A program made the position numbers and the translations under genes. From the NCBI GenBank assembly GCA_022648545.1, contig JALCMP010000002.1, forward strand, positions 184,784-248,783: a DNA stretch of 64,000 bases. Reading direction: 5' to 3'. Source of the stretch: Bacteroidales bacterium (GTDB lineage Bacteria > Bacteroidota > Bacteroidia > Bacteroidales > UBA932). Below, one piece after another: positions 1 through 8,041 of this stretch. Within the stretch, counting starts at the first letter, position 1. Every line of letters starts with the position of its first letter. The notes under the pieces were generated by a model, which had not been told where the DNA came from, did no database searches, and saw only the letters and a list, made by a program, of their open reading frames with translations.

Positions 1-375
1 TACAAAACACCTGCGGCCGCCATAATCTGGAGTGCATTTTTTTTCGCACTCATACACATGAACCCGTGGCAATCCATAGTTGCTTTCTTCTTCGGACTTT
101 TTCTGGGATGGATATACTGGAGAACCCACTCCTTACTGGCAACTATATTCATACACGCCGTCAACAACGGTACTTCATTTATGATAATGCTCCTATTTCC
201 GGATTTACCCGTGGATTTCGACTTCCATAAATTGATAGCTTCAATATGGGGTACGGATACATATTATGCCGTATATGCGACAAGTCTCCTGCTGTTTCTC
301 ATTTCGGTATTCTTATTGCATAAATACCTCAGCAAATCCGGATTTGATAAAAAACGAATAACAGGAAACATATGA
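1..375 (+). CDS. CPBP family intramembrane metalloprotease, C-terminal part
   Basis: The reading frame is open from the left window edge, so only the C-terminal 124 residues are present. It encodes a polytopic membrane protein with the two last signatures of the CPBP (Abi/Rce1-like) glutamic-type protease family: an F-A-L-I-H motif near residue 20 and H-A-V-N-N about 30 residues later, each inside a hydrophobic helix. These histidines and the asparagine form part of the active site in the family. The stop codon overlaps the next start in an ATGA junction, so it is translationally coupled to the mannose-6-phosphate-isomerase-like gene. The substrate is unknown. The first start codon and the usual EExxxR motif lie outside the window. 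Confidence 0.85.
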   Translation, partial: YKTPAAAIIWSAFFFALIHMNPWQSIVAFFFGLFLGWIYWRTHSLLATIFIHAVNNGTSFMIMLLFPDLPVDFDFHKLIASIWGTDTYYAVYATSLLLFLISVFLLHKYLSKSGFDKKRITGNI

Positions 376-1340
376 TAAATACGAAAAAATTATATCCCTT
401 CAAATTTGCAGAAGGGATGCAGATCCTCGACGAGAACAGTATTGTAAATAACGGATTCCTTGCCGAAAACACGTTAGACGAAATAATCGACACATATCTT
501 ACCGAAGCTCTGGGAGAAAAAGTCTTCCATCGCTTTAAGGGTATATTTCCGATTAACGTAAGCATAAGGGATATACGCGAAACGACTCCCCTGCTTACTC
601 ACCCCGACGACGAAACCTCTGGAGCAAGATATAATGCATACGGCAACACAAAAACGTGGCTAATATTGTCTGCGGATTCCGATGCAAGATTATATCTGGG
701 GTTCAACAGGGACATGACGGCTGCGGAATTCTATGATCGCTGCATGAAGGGAACAATAGAGGAAACTCTCAACCTGTATATTCCAAAAGCCGGCGAATAT
801 GTAAACATAGAGCCAGGATGTGTGTATGCGGCTTCCGGAATCAAAATAATAGAAGTATCAGAAAATTCGGATGCTACATACAAACTTTGTATGCTTGACG
901 GTAAAAATGCGGCCGATGAAGATGAAAAGTTCGTTTACTCAGCAGGCATGTCAGAAGCTATGGACATAATCAGATACAAACAGCTTGACGGAAACGAATT
1001 TTATTTCGGACCGGCATTATCTACAAAACCTCTGGCCGAAAAAAAGCAGTATTCCGTAACGCAGCGTTTTCTGCTCAATCCCATGAATGTCTCCCCTTCT
1101 ACCCTCGACAGCTTCATAATATATATATGTCTGAAGGGGAAAGCGAAGATACGAACCAACGACGAAATTACGGGAAGTATCCTAAAAGGCAATACTTATG
1201 ATATAGGAGAAAACGAAATAGTGCTTGTACCGTCGATAATGGAAGACTTTGAAATTTCCCCCGAGAACGGAAAATCCGTCATACTGGAGATAACGGTGCC
1301 GGAGGTAACCGCGGAAGAAGAAGACAAATACATAAAATGA
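372..1340 (+). CDS. Mannose-6-phosphate isomerase-like cupin, metal site degenerate
   Basis: A 322-residue protein of the class I phosphomannose isomerase (ManA) fold as found in Bacteroidota. Recognisable blocks are THPDD near residue 76, LYLGFNRDMT near 115, a segment ending SDATYKL near 170, and LDSFIIYICLKG near 250. Active family members bind zinc through the Gln and His of QVHPDD and the His of RVHA; here the Gln position is Leu and the second His position is Tyr (GCVYAAS). The N-terminal WGG and GESWE blocks of active enzymes are also absent. It may therefore be a non-catalytic sugar-binding or regulatory paralogue. It overlaps both neighbours by 4 bases, pointing to one operon. Confidence 0.75.
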   Translation: MINTKKLYPFKFAEGMQILDENSIVNNGFLAENTLDEIIDTYLTEALGEKVFHRFKGIFPINVSIRDIRETTPLLTHPDDETSGARYNAYGNTKTWLILSADSDARLYLGFNRDMTAAEFYDRCMKGTIEETLNLYIPKAGEYVNIEPGCVYAASGIKIIEVSENSDATYKLCMLDGKNAADEDEKFVYSAGMSEAMDIIRYKQLDGNEFYFGPALSTKPLAEKKQYSVTQRFLLNPMNVSPSTLDSFIIYICLKGKAKIRTNDEITGSILKGNTYDIGENEIVLVPSIMEDFEISPENGKSVILEITVPEVTAEEEDKYIK

Positions 1341-1714
1341 TGGAAGAGACAAGGATAGACAAATACCTGTGGGCGATAAGAGTCTTCAAGACAAGATCCG
1401 ATTCGGCGGAAGCATGCAAGAGCAGCCGAATACAATTAAACGGACACCCCGTAAAGCCATCCTCTCAGATAAAGGAATCCGACATCATTAACGTTAGGAA
1501 AGGAGCAGTAAAATTCTCGTACAAGGTAATATGCCCGATAGATAAAAGACAAGGGGCACAGTCTGTCCCAAAATATGCGGAAAATATAACCCCGCAGGAA
1601 GAACTCGAAAAACTTAATCCTCCAAAGGAAATAATCTTCATGAAACGTGACAGAGGAACTGGAAGACCTACGAAAAAAGAAAGAAGGGATCTGGAAAAGA
1701 TGTTTGAGGACTAA
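1337..1714 (+). CDS. S4-domain RNA-binding protein, Hsp15 (HslR) type
   Basis: A 125-residue basic protein. Residues 5-65 form an S4 domain: RIDKYLWAIRVFKTRSDS, then a conserved stretch with NGHPVKPSSQIKESD, as in the heat-shock protein Hsp15 that recycles stalled 50S subunits carrying peptidyl-tRNA. The C-terminal tail carries RDRGTGRPTKKERR, typical of Bacteroidota members. The start at ATG 1337 overlaps the stop of the upstream gene. It converges with pth, which rescues peptidyl-tRNA in a related pathway; the two genes share the last four bases as their opposed stop codons. Confidence 0.85.
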   Translation: MMEETRIDKYLWAIRVFKTRSDSAEACKSSRIQLNGHPVKPSSQIKESDIINVRKGAVKFSYKVICPIDKRQGAQSVPKYAENITPQEELEKLNPPKEIIFMKRDRGTGRPTKKERRDLEKMFED

Positions 1715-2283
1715 ACTGATTTATTGAACAGATTCATAGCTGTATCGGCTCCCGATACCACGAATGTCTTTATAGCTTCCCCCGCCCTGTCGAAAATACC
1801 CTGAAGCATTTCACTCTCGGCTGAAGTCCATTCGCCTATGACATAATCGACCTGATGGCCACGTGGGAATTCATTTCCTATACCTACCCTGATGCGGGCG
1901 AATTCACTGGTCCCTATGCACTCTATTATATTCTTAAGACCGTTGTGCCCGCCGTCGCTTCCTTTTTTTCTTATTCTTATCGTACCAAGAGGAAGAGCTA
2001 TGTCATCTACGACTACTATCAGTCTGTCGGGAGTTATTTTCTCCCTGTCCATCCAATATCTGACGGCATTGCCGCTTAAATTCATATATGTGGAAGGCTT
2101 GAGAAGTATAAGTTTGTTCCCTCTGAAATTAATATTGTCCAACGATCCGTATCTCGAGGACAAAAAAGAAGTACCGGACTCCCTTATAAAGGAATCCAGT
2201 ACCATAAATCCCATATTATGACGGGTATTGCGATATTCGTCGCCTATATTTCCCAATCCTGCGATCAAAAAACTTCTACCCAT
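1711..2283 (-). CDS. pth: Peptidyl-tRNA hydrolase
   Basis: A 190-residue cytosolic hydrolase that releases tRNA from prematurely dropped peptidyl-tRNA. The N-terminal signature GLGNIGDEYRNTRHNMGF holds the catalytic His near residue 22 and the conserved Asn. Further family motifs are KPSTYMNLSG, VVDDIALPLG and SDGGHNGLKNI. Length is normal for the family. It lies 17 bases downstream of rplY on the same strand, the frequent bacterial rplY-pth pair. Its TAG stop is nested with the TAA stop of the convergent S4 gene. Confidence 0.97.
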   Translation of the reverse strand: MGRSFLIAGLGNIGDEYRNTRHNMGFMVLDSFIRESGTSFLSSRYGSLDNINFRGNKLILLKPSTYMNLSGNAVRYWMDREKITPDRLIVVVDDIALPLGTIRIRKKGSDGGHNGLKNIIECIGTSEFARIRVGIGNEFPRGHQVDYVIGEWTSAESEMLQGIFDRAGEAIKTFVVSGADTAMNLFNKSV

Positions 2284-2300
2284 CTTAAAAGCGGAAAAGG

Positions 2301-2966
2301 TTATTTGGAACTCTTCTTGTCGGCATCTGATCCGGCTTCGGCAGCAGCTCCTTCTGCAGGTGCAGCACCTTCTTCTCCGGCTGTTTCACCGGCAGCTTGT
2401 GCGGCCGTATCTGTAGCAACTGCACGGGTCATCTTAATCGAACATATGACGGTCTTCTTGGGTACCAGAACGGTTACGCCGTCAAGTACGATATCACCGG
2501 CACAAAATGTATCTCCGATCTTAAGAGGAGTAACATCAACGGTAAGATAATCGGGTAGACTGTCTATAAGGGCAGAAACCTTTACCTTTCTTGCATCGAC
2601 GAACAATTTTCCACCGTCCTTTACACCTGCAGCAGCTCCGGTTATCTGAAGAGGAATTTCCATAACCACCGGTTTATCGGTTGATACAGCCAGAAAATCA
2701 ATATGAAGAGGTTTGTCGCTTACCGGATGGAACTGCTTGTCATAAAGAATGCACATATGCTTTTTCCCTTCAATTTCTATGTCTATGATGTAGGAATTGG
2801 GAGTATTCAGTATGGCCGTAAGATCTCTTTCAGACAGCGCAAAATTAATATTCTCCGTTTTGTTTCCGTAGATTACGCAGGGAACCATGCCGGATTTGCG
2901 CAATGCGTTAAGATCATGTTTAGTGCCCTTTTTTCTAAGAACACCCTGTAATGTAATAGAATCCAT
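2301..2966 (-). CDS. rplY: 50S ribosomal protein L25/general stress protein Ctc
   Basis: A 221-residue Ctc-type L25. The start is taken at ATG 2966 (MDSITLQGVLRKKGTKH), because an in-frame extension upstream would run into a folded leader and gives an unrelated sequence. Residues 1-95 form the L25 5S-rRNA binding domain (VPCVIYG, ILYDKQFHPVSDKPLHIDF). Residues 100-190 form the Ctc C-terminal beta domain. The final 35 residues are an Ala/Glu-rich low-complexity tail ending in KKSSK. It is first in an operon with pth. The leader between its promoter and ATG contains two hairpins that may serve autoregulation. Confidence 0.95.
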   Translation of the reverse strand: MDSITLQGVLRKKGTKHDLNALRKSGMVPCVIYGNKTENINFALSERDLTAILNTPNSYIIDIEIEGKKHMCILYDKQFHPVSDKPLHIDFLAVSTDKPVVMEIPLQITGAAAGVKDGGKLFVDARKVKVSALIDSLPDYLTVDVTPLKIGDTFCAGDIVLDGVTVLVPKKTVICSIKMTRAVATDTAAQAAGETAGEEGAAPAEGAAAEAGSDADKKSSK

Positions 2967-2995
2967 AATATTAAAATTAAAAAACGTGTTACTCA

Positions 2996-3047
2996 GTCCG
3001 GGCCTTCCGGACCCCATTGCACCAAAAAAGTTGCCTTTTTATGGTGC
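2996..3047 (-). promoter_or_regulatory. Folded 5' leader of rplY: two hairpins
   Basis: Read on the minus strand, positions 3047-3019 form GCACCA, U bulge, AAAAAG, a GCAA (GNRA) tetraloop, CUUUUU, UGGUGC: about 12 paired bases. Positions 3012-2996 form a second hairpin, GTCCGG / AAGGC loop / CCGGAC. Both lie between the TATCTTTG element and the rplY start. Ribosomal protein operons are often controlled by such leaders, so autogenous control by L25 is inferred. The first hairpin could alternatively be a DNA operator between the divergent promoters. Confidence 0.55.
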
Positions 3048-3048
3048 G

Positions 3049-3056
3049 CAAAGATA
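3049..3056 (-). promoter_or_regulatory. Promoter -7 element for rplY-pth
   Basis: TATCTTTG on the minus strand matches the Bacteroidota consensus TAnnTTTG. It sits 82 bases before the rplY ATG, leaving a leader of about 75-80 nt with two hairpins. Confidence 0.6.
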
Positions 3057-3081
3057 AGGAAAAAATCGTTAAAGATTATAG

Positions 3082-3089
3082 TATCTTTG
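3082..3089 (+). promoter_or_regulatory. Promoter -7 element for menA
   Basis: TATCTTTG (TAnnTTTG) ends 18 bases before the menA ATG, implying a 5' UTR of only about a dozen bases. It is divergent from the rplY promoter. Confidence 0.65.
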
Positions 3090-3107
3090 CATGAATTACA
3101 AATCGAT

Positions 3108-4028
3108 ATGAAAAACGACACCTCACGTACAATAAAGCACGATCCGGAATGCAATTCACTAAGAGCATGGATTTTGGCATCGAGGCCCAAAACACTTACC
3201 GGAGCCGCAATCCCTGTTTTCATAGGATCCTCACTATCCTTTTCGGACGGAAGCTTCAAATTAATTCCGGCTCTGCTTTGCCTTGCTTTTGCAGTGCTGA
3301 TGCAAATTTCAGCTAATTATATAAATGACCTTTTCGACTATCTAAAAGGCTCCGACAGATCCGACCGCCTTGGCCCCGACAGAGCCTGTGCAAAAGGATG
3401 GATTACGGTAAAAGCCATGAAGTGGGGAATTTTCGCCTCGGTTGCAGCCGCATGCCTGTCGGGGTTCTTTCTGATATTTTACGGAGGCTGGGGTCTGATA
3501 TTTGCGGGAGCCGTCTGCATTCTTTTCGCCTTTCTGTACACGGCCGGGCCATATCCCCTTTCATATTACGGCTGGGGCGACGTGCTTGTTCTCGTTTTTT
3601 TTGGAATCGTACCTGTGGGCGGAACATATTATGTACAGACATTGCAATATACACCCGAAGTTGCAATAGCTTCGCTTGCCTGCGGAATGGTAATAGATAC
3701 GCTCCTTGTTATAAATAATTTCCGCGACAGAGAAACCGACGCACGGGAGGGCAAGAGGACTATAATAGTAAGAATGGGGGAAGATTTCGGAAAACATTTT
3801 TATCTGATTCTCGGATGTGCTGCGGCAGCGTTGTGTCTTACGTTCGCCGTATCGGGAATGTGGCCGGCCGCAATTCTTCCGATGTTTTATCTGATTCCGC
3901 ACGTTTCCAGCTGGAAGAAAATGGTAAAACTAAAAGAAGGTAAAAATCTTAATATGATACTTGGAGAGACCTCGGGGAATATGCTGCTTTTCGGAATCCT
4001 GCTTAGTCTGGGCATCATTCTATCATAA
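3108..4028 (+). CDS. menA: 1,4-dihydroxy-2-naphthoate polyprenyltransferase
   Basis: A 306-residue integral membrane UbiA-family prenyltransferase that attaches the polyprenyl chain to 1,4-dihydroxy-2-naphthoate in menaquinone synthesis. The first Asp-rich motif is NYINDLFDYLKGSD near residue 80. The second is NNFRDRETDAREGKRT near residue 205. Together they bind the prenyl diphosphate through Mg2+. About eight hydrophobic helices follow the UbiA pattern. ATG 3108 is preferred over upstream in-frame TTG 3087, which lies inside the promoter element. Its 3' end overlaps the convergent clostripain-like gene by 14 bases. Confidence 0.95.
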   Translation: MKNDTSRTIKHDPECNSLRAWILASRPKTLTGAAIPVFIGSSLSFSDGSFKLIPALLCLAFAVLMQISANYINDLFDYLKGSDRSDRLGPDRACAKGWITVKAMKWGIFASVAAACLSGFFLIFYGGWGLIFAGAVCILFAFLYTAGPYPLSYYGWGDVLVLVFFGIVPVGGTYYVQTLQYTPEVAIASLACGMVIDTLLVINNFRDRETDAREGKRTIIVRMGEDFGKHFYLILGCAAAALCLTFAVSGMWPAAILPMFYLIPHVSSWKKMVKLKEGKNLNMILGETSGNMLLFGILLSLGIILS

Positions 4029-5247
4029 GGCAGGCATCGTTCCAGCGGAACTTTTTATAGAATGTCTCCAAAGTAGAATTTTGAGGATTGGGAACATAAG
4101 TGCTCAATCCGCAGAACTTGTTTATGTTTATTGGTATAGTAATAAAATAAGATGTTGCGGCCTTATATTTCACAGCACTGGCCAGTGCGGCATCCACAGC
4201 AGCAAGCTGTTCCGGAGAAGATATGCGGGACAAAAAATCCCTTAAATCATAAAAATAAGCCTTGCTCCCTCTGAAATACCCCTGTATATCGCTCATATCC
4301 AGATCCCCTATTTTACTTCTGGAAGTTTCCATTACTGACTTTACTGCATCGGCAAGAGAATCGAGGGAAGAAGTCTTTATAAGTGAAATAGTTCCGGATG
4401 AAGACGAATAAAAGTCATAATATTCCTTTGCTGTTCCCACAAGATCCGTAGGAGAGTTGAAAAGATGCCTCATTATTTTGGAATACGGAAAGCCCTGGGA
4501 CAGGACTTCGGTCGGCGAAAACATAACATAATCCGTACTGTCCTTTATCTGATATGCCGTTTCAATTCCCCCCATGAGACATGCGTCGAAAATAACGAAA
4601 GACAATTTATACGGCAAGGCAGCAGCCAAAGCAGTAATTTCCATTTCTTCTCCGTCCTCGGATGCAAACGATTTGGTCTGTACTCCCGACTTCACCATAT
4701 CTGCATAGGGATCGGAAGGCGTACCCGGTTCTCCAAATGAAGGAGCCCCTGCCGAATATATGGAAGAAGTATTTGCAGAATAGTACCCCGACGGTAGCCA
4801 GCCCGTACCGTGGGACCACAGTACGAGACCGTATTCAGCAGCAGGGAAGAAAGTTGCAGTTACTTTCATTGCCCTTGAAATTGAAGAAGCTTCGGCGGAA
4901 TTCTGCGCAGGGAATTTATATATCGTATCCAGTTCGGCATCGCCTCCACCGTCCCGAGTTATGCGCAGCAATAACGGATTCTGATCTTTTATATGATAAT
5001 ACACCAACAAATTCCCATCGGTGGTAGGAATATAGCCTTTCTCCATGTCGAACAAATTCTCCGTTGCATATGAAGAAAGACCATTGTTGGCAGCCATATA
5101 GACAAGTATTGTCTTTTCTTTTGAAGAATAAACTGTCTTGTTTCCTGCAACTTCCTTACAGGCAGAAACAAAAAGAGCGGCGAAAAACAACAATACTGCC
5201 ACAATCATCCCCTTACGGAACGCAGCGGATCGTGAAAAGCACATCAT
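4015..5247 (-). CDS. Clostripain-family (C11) cysteine peptidase, lipoprotein
   Basis: A 410-residue exported protein with a Sec signal and lipobox (FVSAC, lipidated Cys near residue 30), so probably anchored to the outer or inner membrane. The C11 fold shows ILVYMAANNGLSSYA after the signal, the catalytic His in LVLWSHGTGW and the catalytic Cys in FVIFDACLMGG. C11 enzymes cleave after Arg or Lys and are common secreted gut Bacteroidales proteins. The start is ATG 5247 or the adjacent ATG 5244; an upstream TTG would overlap the promoter. Specificity cannot be read from the sequence. Confidence 0.85.
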   Translation of the reverse strand: MMCFSRSAAFRKGMIVAVLLFFAALFVSACKEVAGNKTVYSSKEKTILVYMAANNGLSSYATENLFDMEKGYIPTTDGNLLVYYHIKDQNPLLLRITRDGGGDAELDTIYKFPAQNSAEASSISRAMKVTATFFPAAEYGLVLWSHGTGWLPSGYYSANTSSIYSAGAPSFGEPGTPSDPYADMVKSGVQTKSFASEDGEEMEITALAAALPYKLSFVIFDACLMGGIETAYQIKDSTDYVMFSPTEVLSQGFPYSKIMRHLFNSPTDLVGTAKEYYDFYSSSSGTISLIKTSSLDSLADAVKSVMETSRSKIGDLDMSDIQGYFRGSKAYFYDLRDFLSRISSPEQLAAVDAALASAVKYKAATSYFITIPININKFCGLSTYVPNPQNSTLETFYKKFRWNDACLMIE

Positions 5248-5271
5248 ACTTGTTTTATTTATTGAAATATA

Positions 5272-5279
5272 CAAAAGTA
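5272..5279 (-). promoter_or_regulatory. Promoter -7 element for the C11 peptidase gene
   Basis: TACTTTTG on the minus strand fits TAnnTTTG and ends about 25 bases before the ATG. Confidence 0.6.
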
Positions 5280-5290
5280 TAAAAAAACTT

Positions 5291-5298
5291 TATATTTG
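5291..5298 (+). promoter_or_regulatory. Promoter -7 element for the DPP III gene
   Basis: TATATTTG fits TAnnTTTG and ends 16 bases before ATG 5315. It is back-to-back with the C11 peptidase promoter, only 11 bases apart. Confidence 0.65.
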
Positions 5299-5314
5299 CA
5301 TCTTACGTTTAATT

Positions 5315-7258
5315 ATGGAAAAGAACAGGGACGATTTCAAATATATAGCGGACGAATTCGCTGACGTACAAGTCCTGCGATACAGGATCCCCGGATGGGA
5401 CACACTTTCCGGAAAACAGAAGGGCTTCATATACGAATTATCGGAGGCGGCAAAATGCGGAAGGGATATTTTCTTCGATCAAAACGGAAAATACAATCTT
5501 AGGATACGCCGGCTGCTTGAAAAGATACTTGCAGCAAATCCCGTCGATAAGGAAGATACTGAATCGGAGAATCTTCTTGTGTATGCAAAAAACATATTCT
5601 TCAACAACGGAATATACCACCACTATTCGGAAGACAAGATAATCCCTGACTGCAGCAAAAAATACTTCAGGGAAAAAGCAATAGAAGCAGGATGCGGAAA
5701 AGAGTTCGATTTATTGGAGAAGATCATATACGACAGAAATTTTTATCCGCAAAGGAGATGTACCGGATCCATGTCCGGCAAAGACATAGTAATGGAGTCA
5801 GGAGGGAACTTTTATGACGGCACTATAACAAAAGAAGAAGCAGAAACATTCTATAGGGAAAAAGAGTCTGACAACAACGGCAAACCTCTTTCCTACGGAT
5901 TGAATTCCAGACTCGAAAAGAAGGACGGAATGCTGATAGAGAACACCTACGGAAAAAATGGACTCTACGGTAAATGTATAGAACAAATAACAAAACATTT
6001 ATCGGCTGCTGCGGATCTGACGGAAAACGAACTTCAAAGAAAATACATATTAAAGCTGATAGGATATTATGAGAGCGGTTCGCTGGAATCCTGGGACGAA
6101 TACAACATAATGTGGGTCGGAGATACGGATTCTCGCATAGATTTCATAAACGGATTCATAGAAAGCTACAACGATCCTCTCGGAAGGAAAGGATCGTGGG
6201 AAGGGAATGTAGAGATAGAGGATATGGAAGGCACCGCAAGAACTACCAAGATAAGTGCCGCAGCACAAGAGTTTGAAGATGCATCTCCCGTAGACCCGCG
6301 CTTTAAAAAGAAAAAAGTCAGCGGAATTTCCGCCAAGGCCATAAACGTAGCATGTCTCGGAGGAGACTGTTATCCGTCCACCCCCATAGGCATAAACCTG
6401 CCGAACGCCGACTGGATAAGAAAGGCATTCGGTTCCAAGTCCGTTACCATAGCAAACATTACGGAAGCATACTACAAGTCGGCGGAAGAATCGCCCAACA
6501 GTATATCGTCCGAATTTTATTACCGGGACGAAGATAAAAGGATCGTAAAGGAATACGGCTCCGTTACTGGAAACGTACATACAGATCTGCACGAGTGTCT
6601 CGGACACGGTTCCGGACAATTGCTGCCGGGGGTTTCGGCAAATGCTCTTGGCGAATACGGTTCTGCGCTGGAAGAAGCCCGTGCAGACCTGTATGCCTTA
6701 TATTTCATTGCGGACTCAAAAATGGTTGATATGGGCATACTGCCTAACGGCGAAGCTTATAAGGCCGAATATCTTAAACAGATAGTAAACGGACTTATGA
6801 TACAGTTCGCAAGAGTGGCTCCGGGAAAAACCAATACCGAAGCACACATGCAGGACAGACAGCTCATATCGCAGTGGAGCTATGAACACGGCATGAACGA
6901 AGGGATAATAAGAAAGATAAAGGTAAACGGAAAAACCTTTTTCGAAATATCCGACTACGGAAAGCTGCGTTCTCTGTTCGGCCTTTTGCTTGGAGAAATA
7001 CAGCGAATAAAATCCGAAGGGGATTACGAAGCAGGCAAAAACCTTATTGAAAAATATGCGACGGAAATAAATCCGGAAATACACCGGGAAGTGATAAAAA
7101 GATACTCCGCCCTTGGCATAAAACCATACAAAGGCTTTATAAATCCGTGCATCATTAAAGTAAGAAATAATGACGGATCTTTCGATTATAAAATAAAATA
7201 CGAAGAAGATTTCATAAAACAGATGCTCTCTTACGGCAGCGAATACTCGTTTCTTTAA
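5315..7258 (+). CDS. Dipeptidyl-peptidase III (M49 zinc peptidase)
   Basis: A 647-residue metallopeptidase without a signal peptide, expected in the cytosol, removing dipeptides from peptide N-termini. The zinc motif is HECLGH at residues 426-431 (HEXXGH with the one-residue insertion specific to M49), followed by the third-ligand helix EEARADLYALYF. The cysteine inside HECLGH is also found in the characterised Bacteroides enzyme. Length is typical of short bacterial DPP III. ATG 5315 follows the promoter closely; longer in-frame readings upstream run back through the divergent gene. Confidence 0.93.
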   Translation: MEKNRDDFKYIADEFADVQVLRYRIPGWDTLSGKQKGFIYELSEAAKCGRDIFFDQNGKYNLRIRRLLEKILAANPVDKEDTESENLLVYAKNIFFNNGIYHHYSEDKIIPDCSKKYFREKAIEAGCGKEFDLLEKIIYDRNFYPQRRCTGSMSGKDIVMESGGNFYDGTITKEEAETFYREKESDNNGKPLSYGLNSRLEKKDGMLIENTYGKNGLYGKCIEQITKHLSAAADLTENELQRKYILKLIGYYESGSLESWDEYNIMWVGDTDSRIDFINGFIESYNDPLGRKGSWEGNVEIEDMEGTARTTKISAAAQEFEDASPVDPRFKKKKVSGISAKAINVACLGGDCYPSTPIGINLPNADWIRKAFGSKSVTIANITEAYYKSAEESPNSISSEFYYRDEDKRIVKEYGSVTGNVHTDLHECLGHGSGQLLPGVSANALGEYGSALEEARADLYALYFIADSKMVDMGILPNGEAYKAEYLKQIVNGLMIQFARVAPGKTNTEAHMQDRQLISQWSYEHGMNEGIIRKIKVNGKTFFEISDYGKLRSLFGLLLGEIQRIKSEGDYEAGKNLIEKYATEINPEIHREVIKRYSALGIKPYKGFINPCIIKVRNNDGSFDYKIKYEEDFIKQMLSYGSEYSFL

Positions 7259-7276
7259 ATAAAATTCTCCTTTTTA

Positions 7277-7308
7277 TTTGCATAATTCATCTCATATTCA
7301 TATCTTTA
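7277..7308 (+). promoter_or_regulatory. Promoter for hc1
   Basis: TTTG at 7277-7280, 20 bases spacing, then TATCTTTA at 7301-7308 (one mismatch to TAnnTTTG). This is one of the few promoters here with both Bacteroidota elements at standard spacing. Confidence 0.55.
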
Positions 7309-7342
7309 TAGTGTAAAAACTAACTCTAAAAACTGTTTTATA

Positions 7343-7522
7343 ATGGAAAAACTTCTTACTAAGATCAAAGCCGAAATCGACGTTTTCGTAAAAGAGGCTG
7401 ATGCTCAACTACTTAAAGGGAACAAAGCTGCAGGGACACGTGCAAGGAAAGCTGCTCTCGAACTCAGCAAAATGATGAAGGAATTCAGAAAAGTTTCCGT
7501 AGAAGAAGCAAAGAAGAAATAA
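7343..7522 (+). CDS. Histone H1-like protein Hc1 family, 59 residues
   Basis: A small gene of 59 codons, ATG 7343 to TAA 7522. The product is Lys/Ala-rich and helical: it begins MEKLLTKIKAEIDVFVKEAD, continues GNKAAGTRARKAALEL and ends with a Lys tail (EEAKKK). This is the pattern of the short Bacteroidota Hc1 (histone H1-like) family, presumed to bind and condense DNA. It has its own promoter and is followed by a terminator, so it is a monocistronic unit of the kind used for abundant proteins. Confidence 0.85.
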   Translation: MEKLLTKIKAEIDVFVKEADAQLLKGNKAAGTRARKAALELSKMMKEFRKVSVEEAKKK

Positions 7523-7543
7523 AACGGATATTATATTCGTTTT

Positions 7544-7580
7544 AGAGAGAGTTTCCGCAAGGTTACCCTCTCTTTTTTTT
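7544..7580 (+). terminator. Intrinsic terminator of hc1
   Basis: AGAGAG pairs with CTCTCT around a short loop and is followed by eight T. It lies 22 bases after the hc1 stop. Confidence 0.7.
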
Positions 7581-7596
7581 CATTCCGCAGCCGCTG

Positions 7597-8025
7597 CTAA
7601 AAAAGAGGGATGGATATACCTGTATTGCTCCCTTCGTCCCATAATTTGCATGTTCCGCCATTTATAGAGATTACCGTCATGGTTATGGTTCTGCTGGAAA
7701 CTGAACCATTATGAAGAAATGAAATATAAACGCTTATTATCTTCCCTGGGTCATCGGGTTTTTCGGAAAAAACCATGGATACGTATTTGGTCTGCATATC
7801 GTTCTGATATCTGAAGGTCTTCCTTTTTTCGTTTACGGCCCACTGGCTATTCGTTGAATCGTATAAAAAAGAATATTTGCCATTTTCCATAACACCCAAA
7901 GCCTTATCTGCAAGAAAATAAGATTCTCGGGATCCGGGGCCTTCATTTTTCCTGCAAGACGATACTGCCGCATAAGAAAACGATAGTAATAAAACCGACA
8001 GGAATATTTTTCCAATGCCATTCAT
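7597..8025 (-). CDS. Small lipoprotein of unknown function
   Basis: A 142-residue protein with a Sec signal and lipobox AVSSC (lipidated Cys near residue 24). The mature part is short, mostly beta-strand in character, with regularly spaced aromatic and Thr/Ser residues. No family was recognised. It starts 16 bases downstream of the M6 metallopeptidase gene on the same strand, so the two are probably one transcript. It could be an accessory or inhibitor lipoprotein of that enzyme, which is inference from position only. Confidence 0.7.
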   Translation of the reverse strand: MNGIGKIFLSVLLLSFSYAAVSSCRKNEGPGSRESYFLADKALGVMENGKYSFLYDSTNSQWAVNEKRKTFRYQNDMQTKYVSMVFSEKPDDPGKIISVYISFLHNGSVSSRTITMTVISINGGTCKLWDEGSNTGISIPLF

Positions 8026-8041
8026 CCTTTCAATATTTCAT

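Noticed and set aside
2967..3017. Longer rplY start
   Set aside because: The in-frame extension has no L25 similarity and lies over the leader hairpins.
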